64,000 nt of DNA from Taxillus chinensis (taxonomy: Eukaryota; Streptophyta; Magnoliopsida; Santalales; Loranthaceae). The stretch's first letter is position 1. Every line of letters starts with the position of its first letter. Below are positions 35,901-51,727 of this stretch, piece after piece. The notes under the pieces were generated by a model, which saw only the letters and a list, made by a program, of their open reading frames with translations, made no database searches and was not told the origin of the DNA. The DNA lies in NCBI GenBank assembly GCA_023512835.1, contig CM042089.1:19658438-19722437 (forward strand), written 5' to 3'. Made by a program: the position numbers and the translations under genes.

Positions 35901-38900
35901 TTTGGATGATGACTGTGATTAAACATTTGTCTTTGCAGGTCTTGAAGTATGTAGAAGGGTTATGTTGGGTTATGAAGTATTACTATCAGGGGGTTTGTTC
36001 CTGGCTATGGTCAGTCATATTCCGACATTACTGAAAATCCTTCTTTTTAGATTGCTTTTGTGCTCGCTCATAATTACTGTGCTCAACAGTGAAACTGACT
36101 TTCCCCTCCTAGCCGTTTGGGAAAGAGTTTCTTGTCTAAAAGCAAGAAATGGGTACAATTGTCAATCACCCCACCATCTATTGTGTTGGTTGGAGGAGAA
36201 TACAAGAACAGTTGGTTGGTCCTTTGATGTAATTGTAAAGGAAGATGCTTAAACAGCCACACCTGTTTCTTTGATGCCTTTGTGATTGCCTAAGCGGATA
36301 TTATGAAATGCTTCCGAAAAATTTAAGTGTTTGGTAAAGTAAAATGTGCAGCTTTCAGATACTTTTCATTACCAATAATACATGTGTAAGCTAAAAATTA
36401 CACTACCTAGTAGGTTTTGGATTTTTCATGTGCAGTTTTATGGCTAATTTTCAATGGTATTACAAAATGATATCTTAATACAGCATGTTTCCATGTTTGA
36501 CTATTTGTATTATAATCTGAACTCTCATCGATGCATGCTCTATGGAATGCTAGGTTTAAAGATATCCAGTTTTTTTCCTCATTCTATTACCTTTTTTGTT
36601 GTAGTCATCATTAATATTTTACTTCTTTGTCTGTTTCAGGTATTATCCATATCATTATGCTCCTTTTGCTTCTGATCTTAAAGATCTTGGAGATCTTGAA
36701 ATTACTTTCTTCTTGGGAGAGCCATTTAGACCCTTTGACCAGCTTATGGGAACCCTACCTGCTGCAAGGTATGATTTTTGATGGTCTTGATCTTCAACCA
36801 CTGAAATTACTTATTGGACAAGAATACTCAGTTCTCAATGCTGAAATTATTATCCATCGTATTAAGTTTTTTCTTTAATGATGTGTGGCAGTTCACATGC
36901 ATTGCCAGAGAAATATCGTGAATTGATGACTAATCCTTCTTCTCCTATACACCATTTCTACCCTGCTGGTAAATTGATTTTGTTCCTTTATCGTATCTCC
37001 TGGAGATCTATTTATTTGTCTCGAGTGCTGAGTCCCCTCCCTGCCTTTACCATAAAATTGTGTGACAGATTTTGAGATTGATATGAATGGGAAGCGCTTT
37101 GCTTGGCAGGTGATGTTACATTTAAATTTTCAGTTTTTTTCTTTTCTTTTGTGTTTGTATAAAATAACCTATTTTAAAAATTTGTCCACCTATTTTTAAA
37201 ATTCAGGGTGTTGCCAAATTGCCTTTCATTGATGAGAAAAAATTGCTTTCTGAAACAAGGAAGCTTGAGGGCACTCTTACGGTATGTTGCAAGCAGTATC
37301 AAAAGAGAAAATTACTCAGTTATTATTCTTTGAAAATTATTTTTAAAAAAATTGTAATGTACTTTGGGGATAGTTTTATTCCTGATTGGTCCTGCTAAGC
37401 TGTTGGGTTTTCATGTTTTTATCTAAATGTGTGTTTTGTTTATAAGGTTTTTAATTACATTGGAATGATTCTCATAATTAGAAATTGTAATGATTTCTCA
37501 TAATTAGTAATTAGTGATACCTAGTTTCAACCCATAATAGGGCTATGTCTTGCTAAGGAATTTGATTATGATTTCAATAATAGGCCCCTTACAAGGAAAA
37601 ATCTGAGAAATGTATTTTCTCAAATGTGTTTCTTTTACATTTGATTAAAAAGAAATGCGCTTCTTGAGTTCCCCAGGCTTGCCATGTAGTGTGGCAATCG
37701 CTTTGTGTTTTCCCTTTAAGATCTTACGTATTCGTTTGGTCATTTGGTGAAATTAAATTCCAATGTCATGATGTCTTGAACTTAAGTTCTGTTTATATGC
37801 TGATTTTTTTTTTGTTTTTGAGAATTTTGTATATGCAGCTGGAAGAGCGAGCTCGGAACTCTCAGAGGTTAGATCTGTTATTTGTGTTTTCTCTTCATCC
37901 GTTGGCAGCACAAATTCTCCAGTACCGCCAATTGTGTTATCAGTTACCTGCTGATAAGTGGAATGTATGGCCAGTTGACACAAATTTGAGGTTGATTCCA
38001 TGAACCTAGTTTCTTTTGTTTGACGTGTTTTATTAATTTTTGTTGTTGTGGGGAAAGGCAGCTTATATCACCTTTTCTTTTACTGACTTTTGCAGTGATG
38101 GAATGAATGGATACCTTTGGTTGAGTGATAGGAATGTGTATGGACATGTCGTTCCTTCCCCTATCAATGGACTGCCAGACATAGATCATAATCGAGTATT
38201 GTAAGTTATCACTTTTCTTGTTCCTCAACAGTTTATTTTATCTGTTCGATTGACTTTTTATTTTCTAGAAATGTTACCTTTCTCAATCCTCCTCAACATA
38301 AACATATTCCGGAGCCACCTGTGGGGGTAGTCATGCCTGAAAAGGTATGCTTTATCTATTGTGCATTTGAAATGCCAAAGTTGCTACTCAATTGACCTTT
38401 TTTCGAAATGGCCAGACAAAAATCTTATCTTTCTTTTATATTTTGTGTTTGTATATGTATGATCTATTTTTGATTCAATCAAATTACAGGTCATACAAGA
38501 TCTTGACATAAAACCATTCCCTCTGCTATGGCATGAAGACAATAGCCGCCGACAGCACAACCGAGACAGGTATGAGACGAAGTATTGTTTAGTAAGTTTG
38601 TCATGGTTATGGAGAATGCAAGAGCCTTTAATATGTAAGTGTGATGGTTTTTCTATTTTTGGTTTTCCCAGAGCTCAAATTCCTGGGGCCATCTCTGGTC
38701 CTGTATTGGGTGAAGCAGCTCATCGTCTACTCAAGAACACACTCAATATCAAATGCAGCAATTCGTTTCCTGTACTGCCATTGCAACCACCATATCACCC
38801 AGGCAGTCATTCAGCATATCGACCAAGGCCTGCCGGACCCTATGGATGTGGGTATGAAAGAGGAGGCTTTGGTGATGATTCTAATGATTACCGTGGTCAA

Positions 38901-39338
38901 TACAATTACCGCAGAGGCACAATGAGTCGTCCCAGATTTCCACCCCCTCCAAATGAAATGCAGGGTAACAGACACACTATCAGGCCACAGGATAGGTTAT
39001 TGTACCGAGAACCATACCACAATAATGAAGATCAAGACGTGATGAGGTCTAAAATGTCTGCTTTGACAATAGCTAGTACTAGAACAAGGCCACGTGTTAA
39101 GGAATCCTTACCGATGCCAAATTCTGGCTATCCTCAGTCTGTGCAGGACAGGAATCCACCCCCCACCCCACCTCCCAAGTGGATTGGTAGACCAAGTGGA
39201 AATGCAGGAATGTATTTGAAACAGGGAGAGATTGCATCAACTGGTGTCAGTGAGAAGCAGGTGAAACAGGTGTATCAGATCAAGACGCGGGTGTCACAGA
39301 GCCCATCTGATGCAGATCTCTGGTTCCAGAAGCAGTAA
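16527..39338 (+). CDS. XRN4: XRN4/EIN5-like 5'-3' exoribonuclease
   Basis: Twenty-two coding exons, all GT-AG and in phase: 16527-16739, 18805-18907, 19007-19083, 19161-19352, 19500-19619, 19804-19866, 19946-20089, 20248-20412, 20756-20833, 31765-31851, 32640-32717, 35427-35522, 35939-36009, 36640-36768, 36892-36968, 37069-37109, 37207-37281, 37839-37990, 38096-38200, 38269-38344, 38490-38569, 38672-39338. Product: 962 residues. It starts [15 protein letters not shown], fixing the ATG. Conserved XRN nuclease blocks: [64 protein letters not shown]; a CX2CX4HX4C zinc knuckle ([14 protein letters not shown]) at residues 267-280. The second conserved region spans exons 12-21, followed by a Gly/Pro/Arg-rich tail ending [17 protein letters not shown]. 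The family degrades uncapped 5'-monophosphate RNA; XRN4 is the cytoplasmic plant form acting in mRNA decay and ethylene signalling. SISDVVEE-like N-terminal text favours XRN4 over nuclear XRN2/3. Intron 9 is about 10.9 kb, filled with transposons. Confidence 0.95.
17556..18453. mobile_element. Non-autonomous hAT-like element, copy C (XRN4 intron 1)
   Basis: The ends are inverted repeats: left catagttatttaag, right (reverse complement) catagttattaaagg. They are flanked by gtttttgg (17548-17555) and gtttttgt (18454-18461), a 7/8-matching 8-bp target duplication, as expected for hAT elements. Subterminal sequence is rich in 'ggcgcctag', 'gcgcc' and 'cttaagtgcaagg'. The interior shares ordered motifs with copy D at 30359-31258. 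No transposase is encoded. A minus-strand open frame inside is low-complexity and not credible. Confidence 0.75.
20864..20910. repeat. Compound (TA)n(CA)n microsatellite
   Basis: A TA run passes directly into a CA run in intron 9 of XRN4, about 30 bp after exon 9. It is close enough to the donor that length changes could matter, although nothing shows that they do. Confidence 0.9.
20920..22319. other. XRN4 intron 9, left part: no gene recognised
   Basis: This is mostly T-rich intronic sequence. 'gaatgttatcgttgagag..', 'gagaatgtttatcgttag' and 'attttccataattagagaatg' recur, suggesting a decayed internal repeat at 21130-21540. A TATA-box-like 'tcctataaaaggg' at about 22262 resembles LTR text, but no matching LTR was found. 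Confidence 0.3.
23525..23545. repeat. Poly-T insertion inside the LINE copy
   Basis: A run of about 20 T interrupts the ORF2 3' region where the homologous longer LINE has mixed sequence (ttttcctccttctttgctc). This is probably slippage expansion after insertion. Confidence 0.6.
23585..23754. repeat. 85-bp tandem duplication inside the LINE copy
   Basis: The segment beginning cggttgtgttggcg at 23585 repeats at 23670, 85 bp later, with about 6 substitutions through 'cccatgtccgc'. The homologous LINE at 63780 has a single copy, so the duplication arose in this copy or its source. Confidence 0.8.
25104..26300. mobile_element. TIR element 'CATGGTTCGC', copy A
   Basis: The ends are inverted: left catggttcgcagtcgcgg, right (reverse complement) catggttcgcagtatcgtc. 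The flanking 8-mers gagattgt and gagatgtt match at 6 of 8, suggesting an 8-bp target duplication. The centre (25190-25910) is extremely AT-rich and both ends are GC-rich. Copy B (28513-29520) has the same ends and arms in the opposite orientation. No transposase is visible. The superfamily is probably hAT, from duplication length only. Confidence 0.7.
26310..26700. other. Intronic DNA between transposons
   Basis: Part of XRN4 intron 9. No repeat end or coding sequence is recognised here. Confidence 0.3.
26701..27637. mobile_element. Pack-MULE-like element carrying a receptor-kinase fragment
   Basis: The left end gcactggaattcgctttatc, then aaagacaatgtcaa, mirrors the reverse complement of the right end, gcactagcatcggtctcgtt then aaagacaaatgcaa. 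Such gcactagcat..tctc ends are typical of plant Mutator-derived elements. The interior switches sharply from AT-rich arms to a C-rich, then GC-rich exon-like block encoding a DUF26 fragment. Flanking 9-mers (tctattata and tcttaatat) are only weakly alike, so the target duplication is unproven. Confidence 0.6.
27060..27410 (-). pseudogene. Cysteine-rich receptor-like kinase (DUF26) ectodomain fragment
   Basis: The minus strand encodes [11 protein letters not shown], then in another frame [19 protein letters not shown] and [17 protein letters not shown], then [20 protein letters not shown] and [19 protein letters not shown]. These are the conserved blocks of the secreted cysteine-rich repeats (Gnk2/DUF26) of plant CRK proteins, including the paired CxxC-type cysteines. 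Frame changes, a missing middle part and the absence of the kinase domain show a broken, partial copy. It lies between Pack-MULE-like arms. Confidence 0.7.
27650..28280. other. Intronic DNA between transposons
   Basis: AT-rich, no gene. Around 28095-28145 there is 'cgccttgaccacttaggcg' and 'taggcgacgcttgcctagg', text seen in the ends of the CATAGTT hAT-like family, perhaps a terminal remnant. Confidence 0.3.
28513..29520. mobile_element. TIR element 'CATGGTTCGC', copy B (inverted relative to copy A)
   Basis: Left end catggttcacagtttcgtcc, right end (reverse complement) catggttcgcaatcgcaatc. The flanks ttccactc and tttcgctc match at 6 of 8. Arm sequence such as 'ggtatcggagggtccc' and 'cccgtcgatctcgt' matches the opposite end of copy A, so the two lie head to head about 2.2 kb apart in the same intron. 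It is nested in the reverse LINE. Confidence 0.7.
30359..31258. mobile_element. Non-autonomous hAT-like element, copy D
   Basis: Left end catagttattttagg, right end (reverse complement) catagttgttaagggcg. It is flanked by ctgccaaa (30351-30358) and ctgccaag (31259-31266), a 7/8-matching 8-bp target duplication. The interior matches copy C (17556-18453) in the same orientation. It contains a perfect 76-bp tandem duplication and a 24-nt T run (about 31031-31054). No transposase. Confidence 0.75.
30778..30929. repeat. Perfect 76-bp tandem duplication
   Basis: The unit beginning cgcaaacgagagagaaaaga and ending ctaacggttg is present twice without differences (30778-30853 and 30854-30929). Identity of the copies points to a recent event within hAT-like copy D. 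Confidence 0.9.
31497..31671. mobile_element. Small MITE in XRN4 intron 9
   Basis: The left end gggcctgtttggtacg and the right end (reverse complement gggctatatttggcaag) form imperfect inverted repeats of a type common in plant MITEs. The interior is AT-rich with 'attatttttgaaaataat'. It is related to 890-1180. It lies about 95 bp before exon 10. Confidence 0.5.
33325..33740 (-). pseudogene. hAT transposase remnant (XRN4 intron 11)
   Basis: On the minus strand two frames give [17 protein letters not shown] and then [49 protein letters not shown]. This is the recognisable C-terminal stretch of plant hAT transposases (KPAM-Y-AM-RAK, ID-R---QLH-P-H--GHFLNP). A stop and a frameshift break it. 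The left end 'aaggttgttaaaagtgtaag' resembles the terminal repeats of copies C and D, so this may be the decayed autonomous relative of that family. The other end was not found. Confidence 0.7.
34093..34360. other. GC-rich island of unknown origin in XRN4 intron 11
   Basis: GC-rich compared with its surroundings. The minus frame has two hydrophobic segments ([20 protein letters not shown] and [12 protein letters not shown]) joined by a short basic linker, and lacks a convincing start or family. It may be another captured gene fragment, adjacent to the ARM fragment. I do not recognise it. Confidence 0.3.
34450..34680 (+). pseudogene. ARM-repeat (PUB-like) gene fragment
   Basis: The plus strand encodes [20 protein letters not shown], then [18 protein letters not shown], a stop (TAG), then [17 protein letters not shown]. 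This is the characteristic run of consecutive armadillo repeats found in plant ARM/U-box-like proteins (AGIM-PLVEL, -DKSAFVL, EAR-ALVEEGG-PVLVE). An in-frame stop and missing flanks show it is a broken fragment. It sits in intron 11 of XRN4; no clear terminal inverted repeats could be assigned. Confidence 0.65.
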
Positions 39339-40860
39339 GCTGCTGTGTGGCCTTGTTGAATTGGATCAAATTGCATCCACTATCAGCTCTCTAGCCCAGC
39401 TGTGGCAGAGCAACACTATGGAAAACATAGATGGGTTGATGGAGAGCTTGTATTGAAGGATGAGAGCGACAAACAACTAACCTTCAAATTTTCACAATCG
39501 GGGCAAATAACGTCCAGAATTTGTGGCTGCTTTTGGTAAGAATTCAGTGGGCTGATTGAAGTTTAGAGCGTATGATGCCGGCAATATGGGTTGGAATTGG
39601 AGTTACAGGTTTTGGGGGTTGTCGTTGCGGATTAGCTTCTTCATTTGCGGCGGTTTCATTTTTTGGGTTTAGACTGTTAGGAGTAGTCTTATGTTATCAA
39701 AAACCTTTGTTAACGAAAAAATGTATAGCGGTCTAACATCAGCAGGGCGATTGCCACTTGTAATATTATTTTAAATATTATAGCTTACGTTGAGAGAAAA
39801 AAAAAGTTATGTGAGTAAATTACCTTAGATAACAACTCTTAATTTCTGTTTTAGGCCCCTGGCATCATCAGCTAACTATTTTTCCTAAGACTAAAAATCT
39901 AATTTATTTTTTGCTTTTTAAATAAATTTATATTGATTTTTAAAATTACTCGATATAACATTAATGTAATATTTTTATAATTTAATATGGAAGAAAAATG
40001 AAAATTATGGAAAAGAAATAGAATTCTAGTAACTTGGTAGGGAGTGAATAGAATTTTATGTTAAAAAATATTATAGAAATTTTATCGAAAAACTTAAATA
40101 TATGATTTTTGTGCAGGGGATGTCTTCTTTTTTTTTTTTTGGTAAATAAAGGAAATAGAGTTTTCACAATCTATATAGGCAAGTTCATTGTCGTTCAAGA
40201 GTTTATTTGTTGATGATTGTGTTAAATGATTTATTGCACCACTACAAGTTTTCCGCCTCTGTATTGTTTTGGGGTTGGCCCATAGTCCACAGGCCATGAG
40301 TTAATATGGACGGAGTTTTTTTCACAAATAATTTTAATTGCATGTAAATCGTTAGCGAGTCGAATTTATAATCTTTTAGTCACGAGTTTACAAGTCTTTG
40401 TAATGCAAAGAACTAAATACTTTCAAATTCTTTTGATTTTCTAACTCATAAATAACTTAAATTTAATTTTCATATTTTTATCTGAAATATTTACTCTTTT
40501 GGGTGAGTGTATATAATTAGTTCACCTATGATGCTATATACTGAAAGAAAAAAATGGGAATTGACTATGATTAGAAGGGTGTGTAACAACTAATATATTA
40601 TTTATAAATTGTTATTATTATTTTCGAATTCTTTTAATCTTGCCTCCCTGATTTTTCTTCATACTAGAAGGTGTTACGGCTGAATTACGATCAATAAGCT
40701 GGTTCATTTTCATTTATTGTCAGATTACTACTTGAGGCCAAGTTATTATATATACACTATATAAGTACTACATAGAGTTACAATTGACATCTATCAATTT
40801 TCCATTTTAATTTGGTGGGGACTATGCAAAGTGGCCAACTTAAAGTTTATCTGCTGAATT
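39339..40860. other. 3' flank of XRN4-like gene and intergenic DNA
   Basis: Downstream of the TAA the sequence up to about 39780 is likely 3' untranslated region (several AATAAA-like and 'ttgtaatatt' signals). The remainder is AT-rich with no recognised element. XRN4 and the guanosine deaminase gene converge here. Confidence 0.4.
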
Positions 40861-40939
40861 ATGATCGAAGTTCCCAAATATTGGAACTTGAGGGGATTCG
40901 ACCCCCCCTATCAAACGAATGAAATTATTATAGTTTGTG

Positions 40940-41150
40940 AGTCATGTATAAGAGCCTCCATAGGCAGCTGCATTTGTTTATTGATCTTTTTTCTGTGTTT
41001 TTGTATTCACGTTAAATCCTGCACCTGCCCCCCAATGATTAGTGAGGCAAGTGTAATAACTCCCGTAGGCAGCTGCATTTATTTATTGAAAATTTTCATT
41101 GTTTATTTTTTGTACTTGTATGTTAAATCCTTCACCCCAATGTGTTCCAA
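40940..41150. repeat. About 105-bp diverged tandem duplication
   Basis: The block around 'taggcagctgcatttgttta' (40961) recurs 105 bp later as 'taggcagctgcatttattta' (41066), followed in both copies by 'gtttttgta' or 'ttttttgta', 'tgttaaatcc' and 'caccc'. It lies in an open frame of 183 codons (40861-41412) that I do not consider a gene. Confidence 0.6.
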
Positions 41151-41379
41151 CTACTCAGTACTCATAGCGGTGTTATACGGGGATTGCAGTTGTAATGCAT
41201 ATCCAAATCCCGTTACCCGCGATACAAAACATTTAAAAAAAAAAAACCCAAAATTATTAGGCTGTCAACACAAAACGTTTGAAGGTGCAAATCCACGGAC
41301 ACAAGGCCCCATAACAGTAATCATTTGTACTATAAATTATTTTTCTATCTGCATTTTTGATTTCGTGGTGAAGCGGATA

Positions 41380-46494
<5,115 letters not shown>

Positions 46495-46599
46495 GAGGGG
46501 ACTGGGGAACGAGCCGAGATTGGTTGTGGTTGAGGAAGTGGGGGTTCTGGGAAAATGGGTGGGAAAGGAGTAGATGAAAGACGTAAACTGTGACGAGGG

Positions 46600-49500
46600 A
46601 AGGAGGTAGGGGCGGTCCACACGACCACGAGTTCGCTTATTGTTATTATTAAATATATACGTACATTGTATTTGTATATACACGCACACAACAACGAACG
46701 AACGAGCCCCGGAATGGTCGATGCCTTGCCAGGACAGCAGGCCACTAGAAGGGGAATCAATTAAGGAAAAGTTCACTTTCAACGCTACTCGCAGAGATTT
46801 TGAATAATTATTTACAACTTTATTTATTTTATTTTATTTTAAATTTTCTCTTCTATTTGTTATGAATTAAGAAGACAAAAAAACATTATATATATTATAA
46901 ATGGTGAATTGTTAATATTTTTCAAATGTGAAAAAATATTAAGAGTACTTTTGAAAACACTAAATTATATTTCTTATTTGTAAACATTAAGAGTGCATTT
47001 GAAAACACTAAATACTAAGAGTGCTTTTGAATTGAGATGATTTTTTATTTATAAACAATAGAAATTCTTTTGTAATTTCATATTTCTTTACACAAAAAAA
47101 AATTATAACAATTCAGCATGCCATGTTAGCTGTATAATTATAAATTAATCGAATTATTAAATTAATAAATATATACAAATTACTTTAGCATGTGCCTAAT
47201 GAAACTCAAACATCAAAACGGCATGAGAATCATGTGTTGATAGTTCAATAATATTTTGTTCGTAGGAAAAATTATATGGTAATTAACGTAAATATCTAGA
47301 TAAGGAAATTAGGAAACTCTTTTCCTGCAGTTTTTTTCACATTCAATGGTAATTCTTTTAAGATAAAATTATTCTTCTTTGACTATACATTTTTAAATGC
47401 TACCTATAAGTATGAGTCATTTGTTTTTTATTTTCTCAAAATAATTTACTCAGAAAAACTGTTTTCAGTAAGATATTTTTAAAATAATTATATTATAAAA
47501 GAATTTTAAATCAAAAACAATAAAATTTAAAACATTTTAGGTAATATTTTAAAATTAAATATCTCAAACTTACTTTTGAAGTAATATATAATGCTTTTAA
47601 TACTAGAGATAATTTTGTCATATTTTAAAATTTAAATTTTAAATTAATATGCAATATTAAATAACATATACAAATATTAAATAAAAAGTGTAAAACTAGG
47701 ATCAACACACACGCATGCGATTGCACAAGAACATAGGATTTACGTGGTTCTCCAAAATCGGGTATGTCCACGGAAGAGAGACGGCGTTTTTGTTTTATTA
47801 TTCTCAACTGCAATACATCACTAGGGTTTACAACAATATATATAGTTCCGCTCCCTCACTCCGCCGCGCTCCACTTGCTTGCCCGGCCTTCTACTGGTAT
47901 CTCTCATACACCCTATATGAGCCATATACTCCAACAAATAAAAAAGTTGTATAGGAAATTTGTGCAAAAATATTCTCTCTGCCGTTGGATTGGTATGAAT
48001 AAAAAATTTTAAAAAACAATAATATCAATCCAATGGTAATGAAGATGACTCTACATGGATTACCTGCACAATTTACATGTACGTAGCATTACTCTAAATA
48101 AATATTAATTTCGCTGAAAGAAAATAGCAATATAAAAACCAAATAAAGATATGTGAAACCAACATAGAGAGATAGGGCTTGTAGAGAAAGAGAAAATAAA
48201 TAAATGCAGGTACATTTGGATTTGATATAATATATTATTATATATATAATAAGACAAATGTATCATAAAACACGTTATACTTCATGTTTTAAATTTTTTC
48301 AAATATATAATGGAGAACACATTTTTGTATTATATAACATTACAAATATATCATAAATGTTCTTTCAGTAAAACTGATTGATCTTGTTATCAAGTCATGA
48401 CGGTAAAATTTATGGGTTGGTGATTTTTTTTTATTTCTTACCAATCATGTATAAGACCAACAAAATAAATCAAGACAGAAATCACATGTGAGAATCAAAT
48501 CAAAAACCTTACAACAATTCAGGCGATCTCACTACCAATTGATCCACTCCGATAAAATGTATTCTTGAACTATCATTTCGATAGCAACTTCAAAATTTAA
48601 AAAACATAACACACTAAAATAATTTGTTTTACGTTTTCTTCATATTTTAAAACTTATTGTAGCGTGTTGATGGCTTAATGGAATGTTGCGTGATTGAACA
48701 TGGCTCAAGCACAACGCTTGAATCGTAGTGAATTGTAGACTAGCCATTGGTTTTTCATATAATTTGATCATCTCAACTTTGGCGTCAAAAAATTATAGCT
48801 TAAAACTATTTTTTTAATATAAATAAACTTATATTGTTAAACATCATAGATAATCAACCATTTTAAAACTTAAGTGGCACATCAAGGCCCCACCAGCATT
48901 ATGCGAATATAATAGAAAACGGAATTCTTTTAAATATAGTTTAAAATTTAAAGCTTTTAATAAGCTTTTTTAAAGCATAATGCCCGGAGTCAATGTCACC
49001 TCCGTTATATTCAACGCATTTGAAAAATAATAAACATTACATAGTTAAAAAGTGATATTCTACTTCTTACGGCTGCTTGATGGCTTTGTTGACAAACATT
49101 AATAGCTCCTTAGTTTGGTACGGTTTGTGAAAAATGAAATGAATGACGTAATGAGATTGACGAAATTAGAATAAAATATTTCATTACCTTTGACATTTAA
49201 AGCTAATAAACTAATACAATTATAAAATATAACCCACTCCGAATATAAAAAATAAAATAAAAATAAAAATAATTTAAAATATAATTTAAAACTTAATTCA
49301 TCGCTCAAGCAAAAACAAAAAATAATAATAAATAGTAAAATATTTTATAATGATTTTTAAATAATATTTACTATTATAAAATTAAATTATTTTATGATGA
49401 TTTTTTTAGTAAAATATAATATAAAAAATTAATTTGAACATATTAATATATATTAATATGAATAGATCTAATAAAAAACAATAACAAAATAAAAAACGAA

Positions 49501-49640
49501 CATCAATTACTAGCTTCACTAAAGCAAAAATACAATTACCTATACATGAAACAAAATACAATTATAAAATACACGAAACAGACAACGAACATCAATTACC
49601 TATACATGAAACAAAATACAATTTTAAAACTTAATCTCCC
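46600..49640. other. Intergenic AT-rich DNA with transposon scraps
   Basis: The deaminase promoter must lie at the left edge. At 47700-47960 the text 'gcacaagaacataggattta', 'cgtggttctcc' and 'tgtccacgga' is typical of fragments of plant LTR retrotransposons. The rest (46900-49600) is AT-rich with no recognisable gene. 'aattacctatacatgaaac' recurs at about 49530 and 49596 as a short direct repeat. Confidence 0.35.
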
Positions 49641-50419
49641 ACCTAAACAGACAAAAGCAATAATAAATTAATTTTGATCTCAATGGGATGAGAATCACCC
49701 CTAAACTCACTCACTCCCACGATCAACACCATAGACCCCACATGGATGAGAGATAAAAACAAAACATCAAATAAGTTTACACCGCTTGAACACGACCGTT
49801 TTCTTACAATGTTTTGTGACTTTTGTTGGATCAAAGGTAAAGGGAGGCGACCCATCACTTCAAAAACAAAAGCACAAGGACGCGACAATAACAACAAAAT
49901 GATAGCTTACGCAGCAACACAGTTAAAACAAAAACAAACAAAAAAATCTTGAGAACCATGAAACACAACATCATGCCTCCTTTTAAACACGATCAATAAA
50001 AAACCATGAATCCGAGACAAAATCAAAAAATAAATCACGACAACCAGCAGAAACATGAGAAAAAACACACTAACATAGCAACACAACAATGTTAATAAAA
50101 TAATTGACACATCTAATACGAAACAAACATAAATCAAAGAACAGAAACATGAGAAAACAATGATAAAACGTGCATCAAGTATCAAACATGACTCAATAAA
50201 CATAAGTGTCAAACGTTAAACATTAAACATAAACAAAAACATAAACAAAATCGAACAACCTAAATCTCCAAATCTCATAAAAAAACCAAATGAACCCCAA
50301 AGTCAACCTTTCTTCAATCCAAGGGAACAAATCGCCTTTCTTAAATCTAAGTAACTATAATAAGCAACAGCCATACAACCATACCAACCCATCCACTCCC
50401 ACGATCACCACCGTAAAAA

Positions 50420-50650
50420 TCAACAAGCATTACCCAAGTTGAGCATGAAATTGGAGACGAAGTAGCGAGTTAGAGTCTCAGTGCAGGAAGTGAGAGCAGT
50501 ATAGAGGATTGACTGAACCAACTTTCTCCCGAAGGCTATCAGTAAGCGAAACATCTCCAACGCCTCACGTGGATTGCCATTGTTGAAGAAGACATTTCCT
50601 TTCTTTGATCTCATCCCAAGAAGCATCTCTCTAGGTGGTGGAGGATTCAC
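50420..50650 (-). pseudogene. Possible pentatricopeptide-repeat (PPR) fragment
   Basis: The minus strand reads NNGNPREALEMFRLL, then SILYTALTSCTETL, then LGNAC, in the order and spacing seen in PLS-class PPR proteins (G-P-EAL-MF--M, then --S-L-AC). Only about one and a half repeats are present, with no start, targeting peptide or neighbouring exons. It may be a captured fragment in a TIR element: 'tttggtacgg' (about 49115) and the reverse complement of the right flank 'tttggtatgg' (about 50870) are similar. Weak evidence. Confidence 0.35.
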
Positions 50651-50709
50651 TCGATCTAAATTAAAGCACGTTGAAAGCCGAAAGTACCCATCACTGGATC
50701 TCAAAGTAG

Positions 50710-51660
50710 GGCCATAAATTTAATTCCCTCATACAAGAGAATAATTCATTACCAGAAAGACCATATAATTAACTTTATCTTATTTATGATAATCACATTT
50801 TCAGTATAATAAATTATTTTTGTTTCTTTTCTAATAAAATATAATTCTATTCTATTCTACTTCCCCATACCAAATACACTCTATTCATGAAACCATTTCT
50901 AATAACCACTTGAGACACGTTAACAACTTCGTCAAGCATAAATGTTAGAGTCTACAACATTTGTTTCTTAGAACCTACAACCTCACAATTGACACATCCA
51001 ATACTAACATCTATTCATTCAAAACTACATCTATTCATCTTATATGCTAAAAATAGCATTAGAACACTAGTATTAAATTTTCTATATAAAAGACTATTTT
51101 TCTATATTTAAAAAAATAAAAATCACAAAATATTATAATATATTAAAAATTACTATTTACTTTATATAATTATTAAATTATATAAAAAATATTTTTCGCT
51201 CCTATTTCTTTTAGATTTTCTATAATATTTATTTTTATTTCATATTAAATTATAAAAAATTACTGTTAAATAAAAAACATTATAAAATATAATTTTCATA
51301 ATATAAAAAATAATTTTAAAAATTTATTATGATATATATTCATACATAAAAAAAAATCTGTTAGTACTCTTAATACAAAATTAAACCAATTAATATTCAC
51401 TTTTCTAACATTTTCACAAAAATAATGAAACCGTAGCTATAATGCTAAAACAAGTTCATGCAAGCTGTTAAAAAGCAGCGTACATATGAAACTTCCGCAC
51501 TAGAAATAAAGTCCAATGCCAATGGAATTGAACTCGTTCAAATCTCAGCAAGCAACAAGAAAAACAGCTGAACCTATTAAGTGCTCCAAACATAAAAAAT
51601 CACAACACAAAATTAGGAGACCCAAAAATCCAGAAAACAGCATAGCGCTTCATAGGCAGC
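50710..51660. other. Intergenic AT-rich DNA, MITE-like at 51040-51420
   Basis: 'agcattagaacactagtatt' at about 51055 and very AT-rich following sequence resemble old Mutator-type MITEs. No gene; boundaries unclear. The right part will include the 3' untranslated region of the eS24 gene. Confidence 0.3.
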
Positions 51661-51727
51661 CACAAAGAGAAACATATTGATGATAATGCATATCACAAGC
51701 CGCTCAAAATCCTAGTTCCCATCAATC

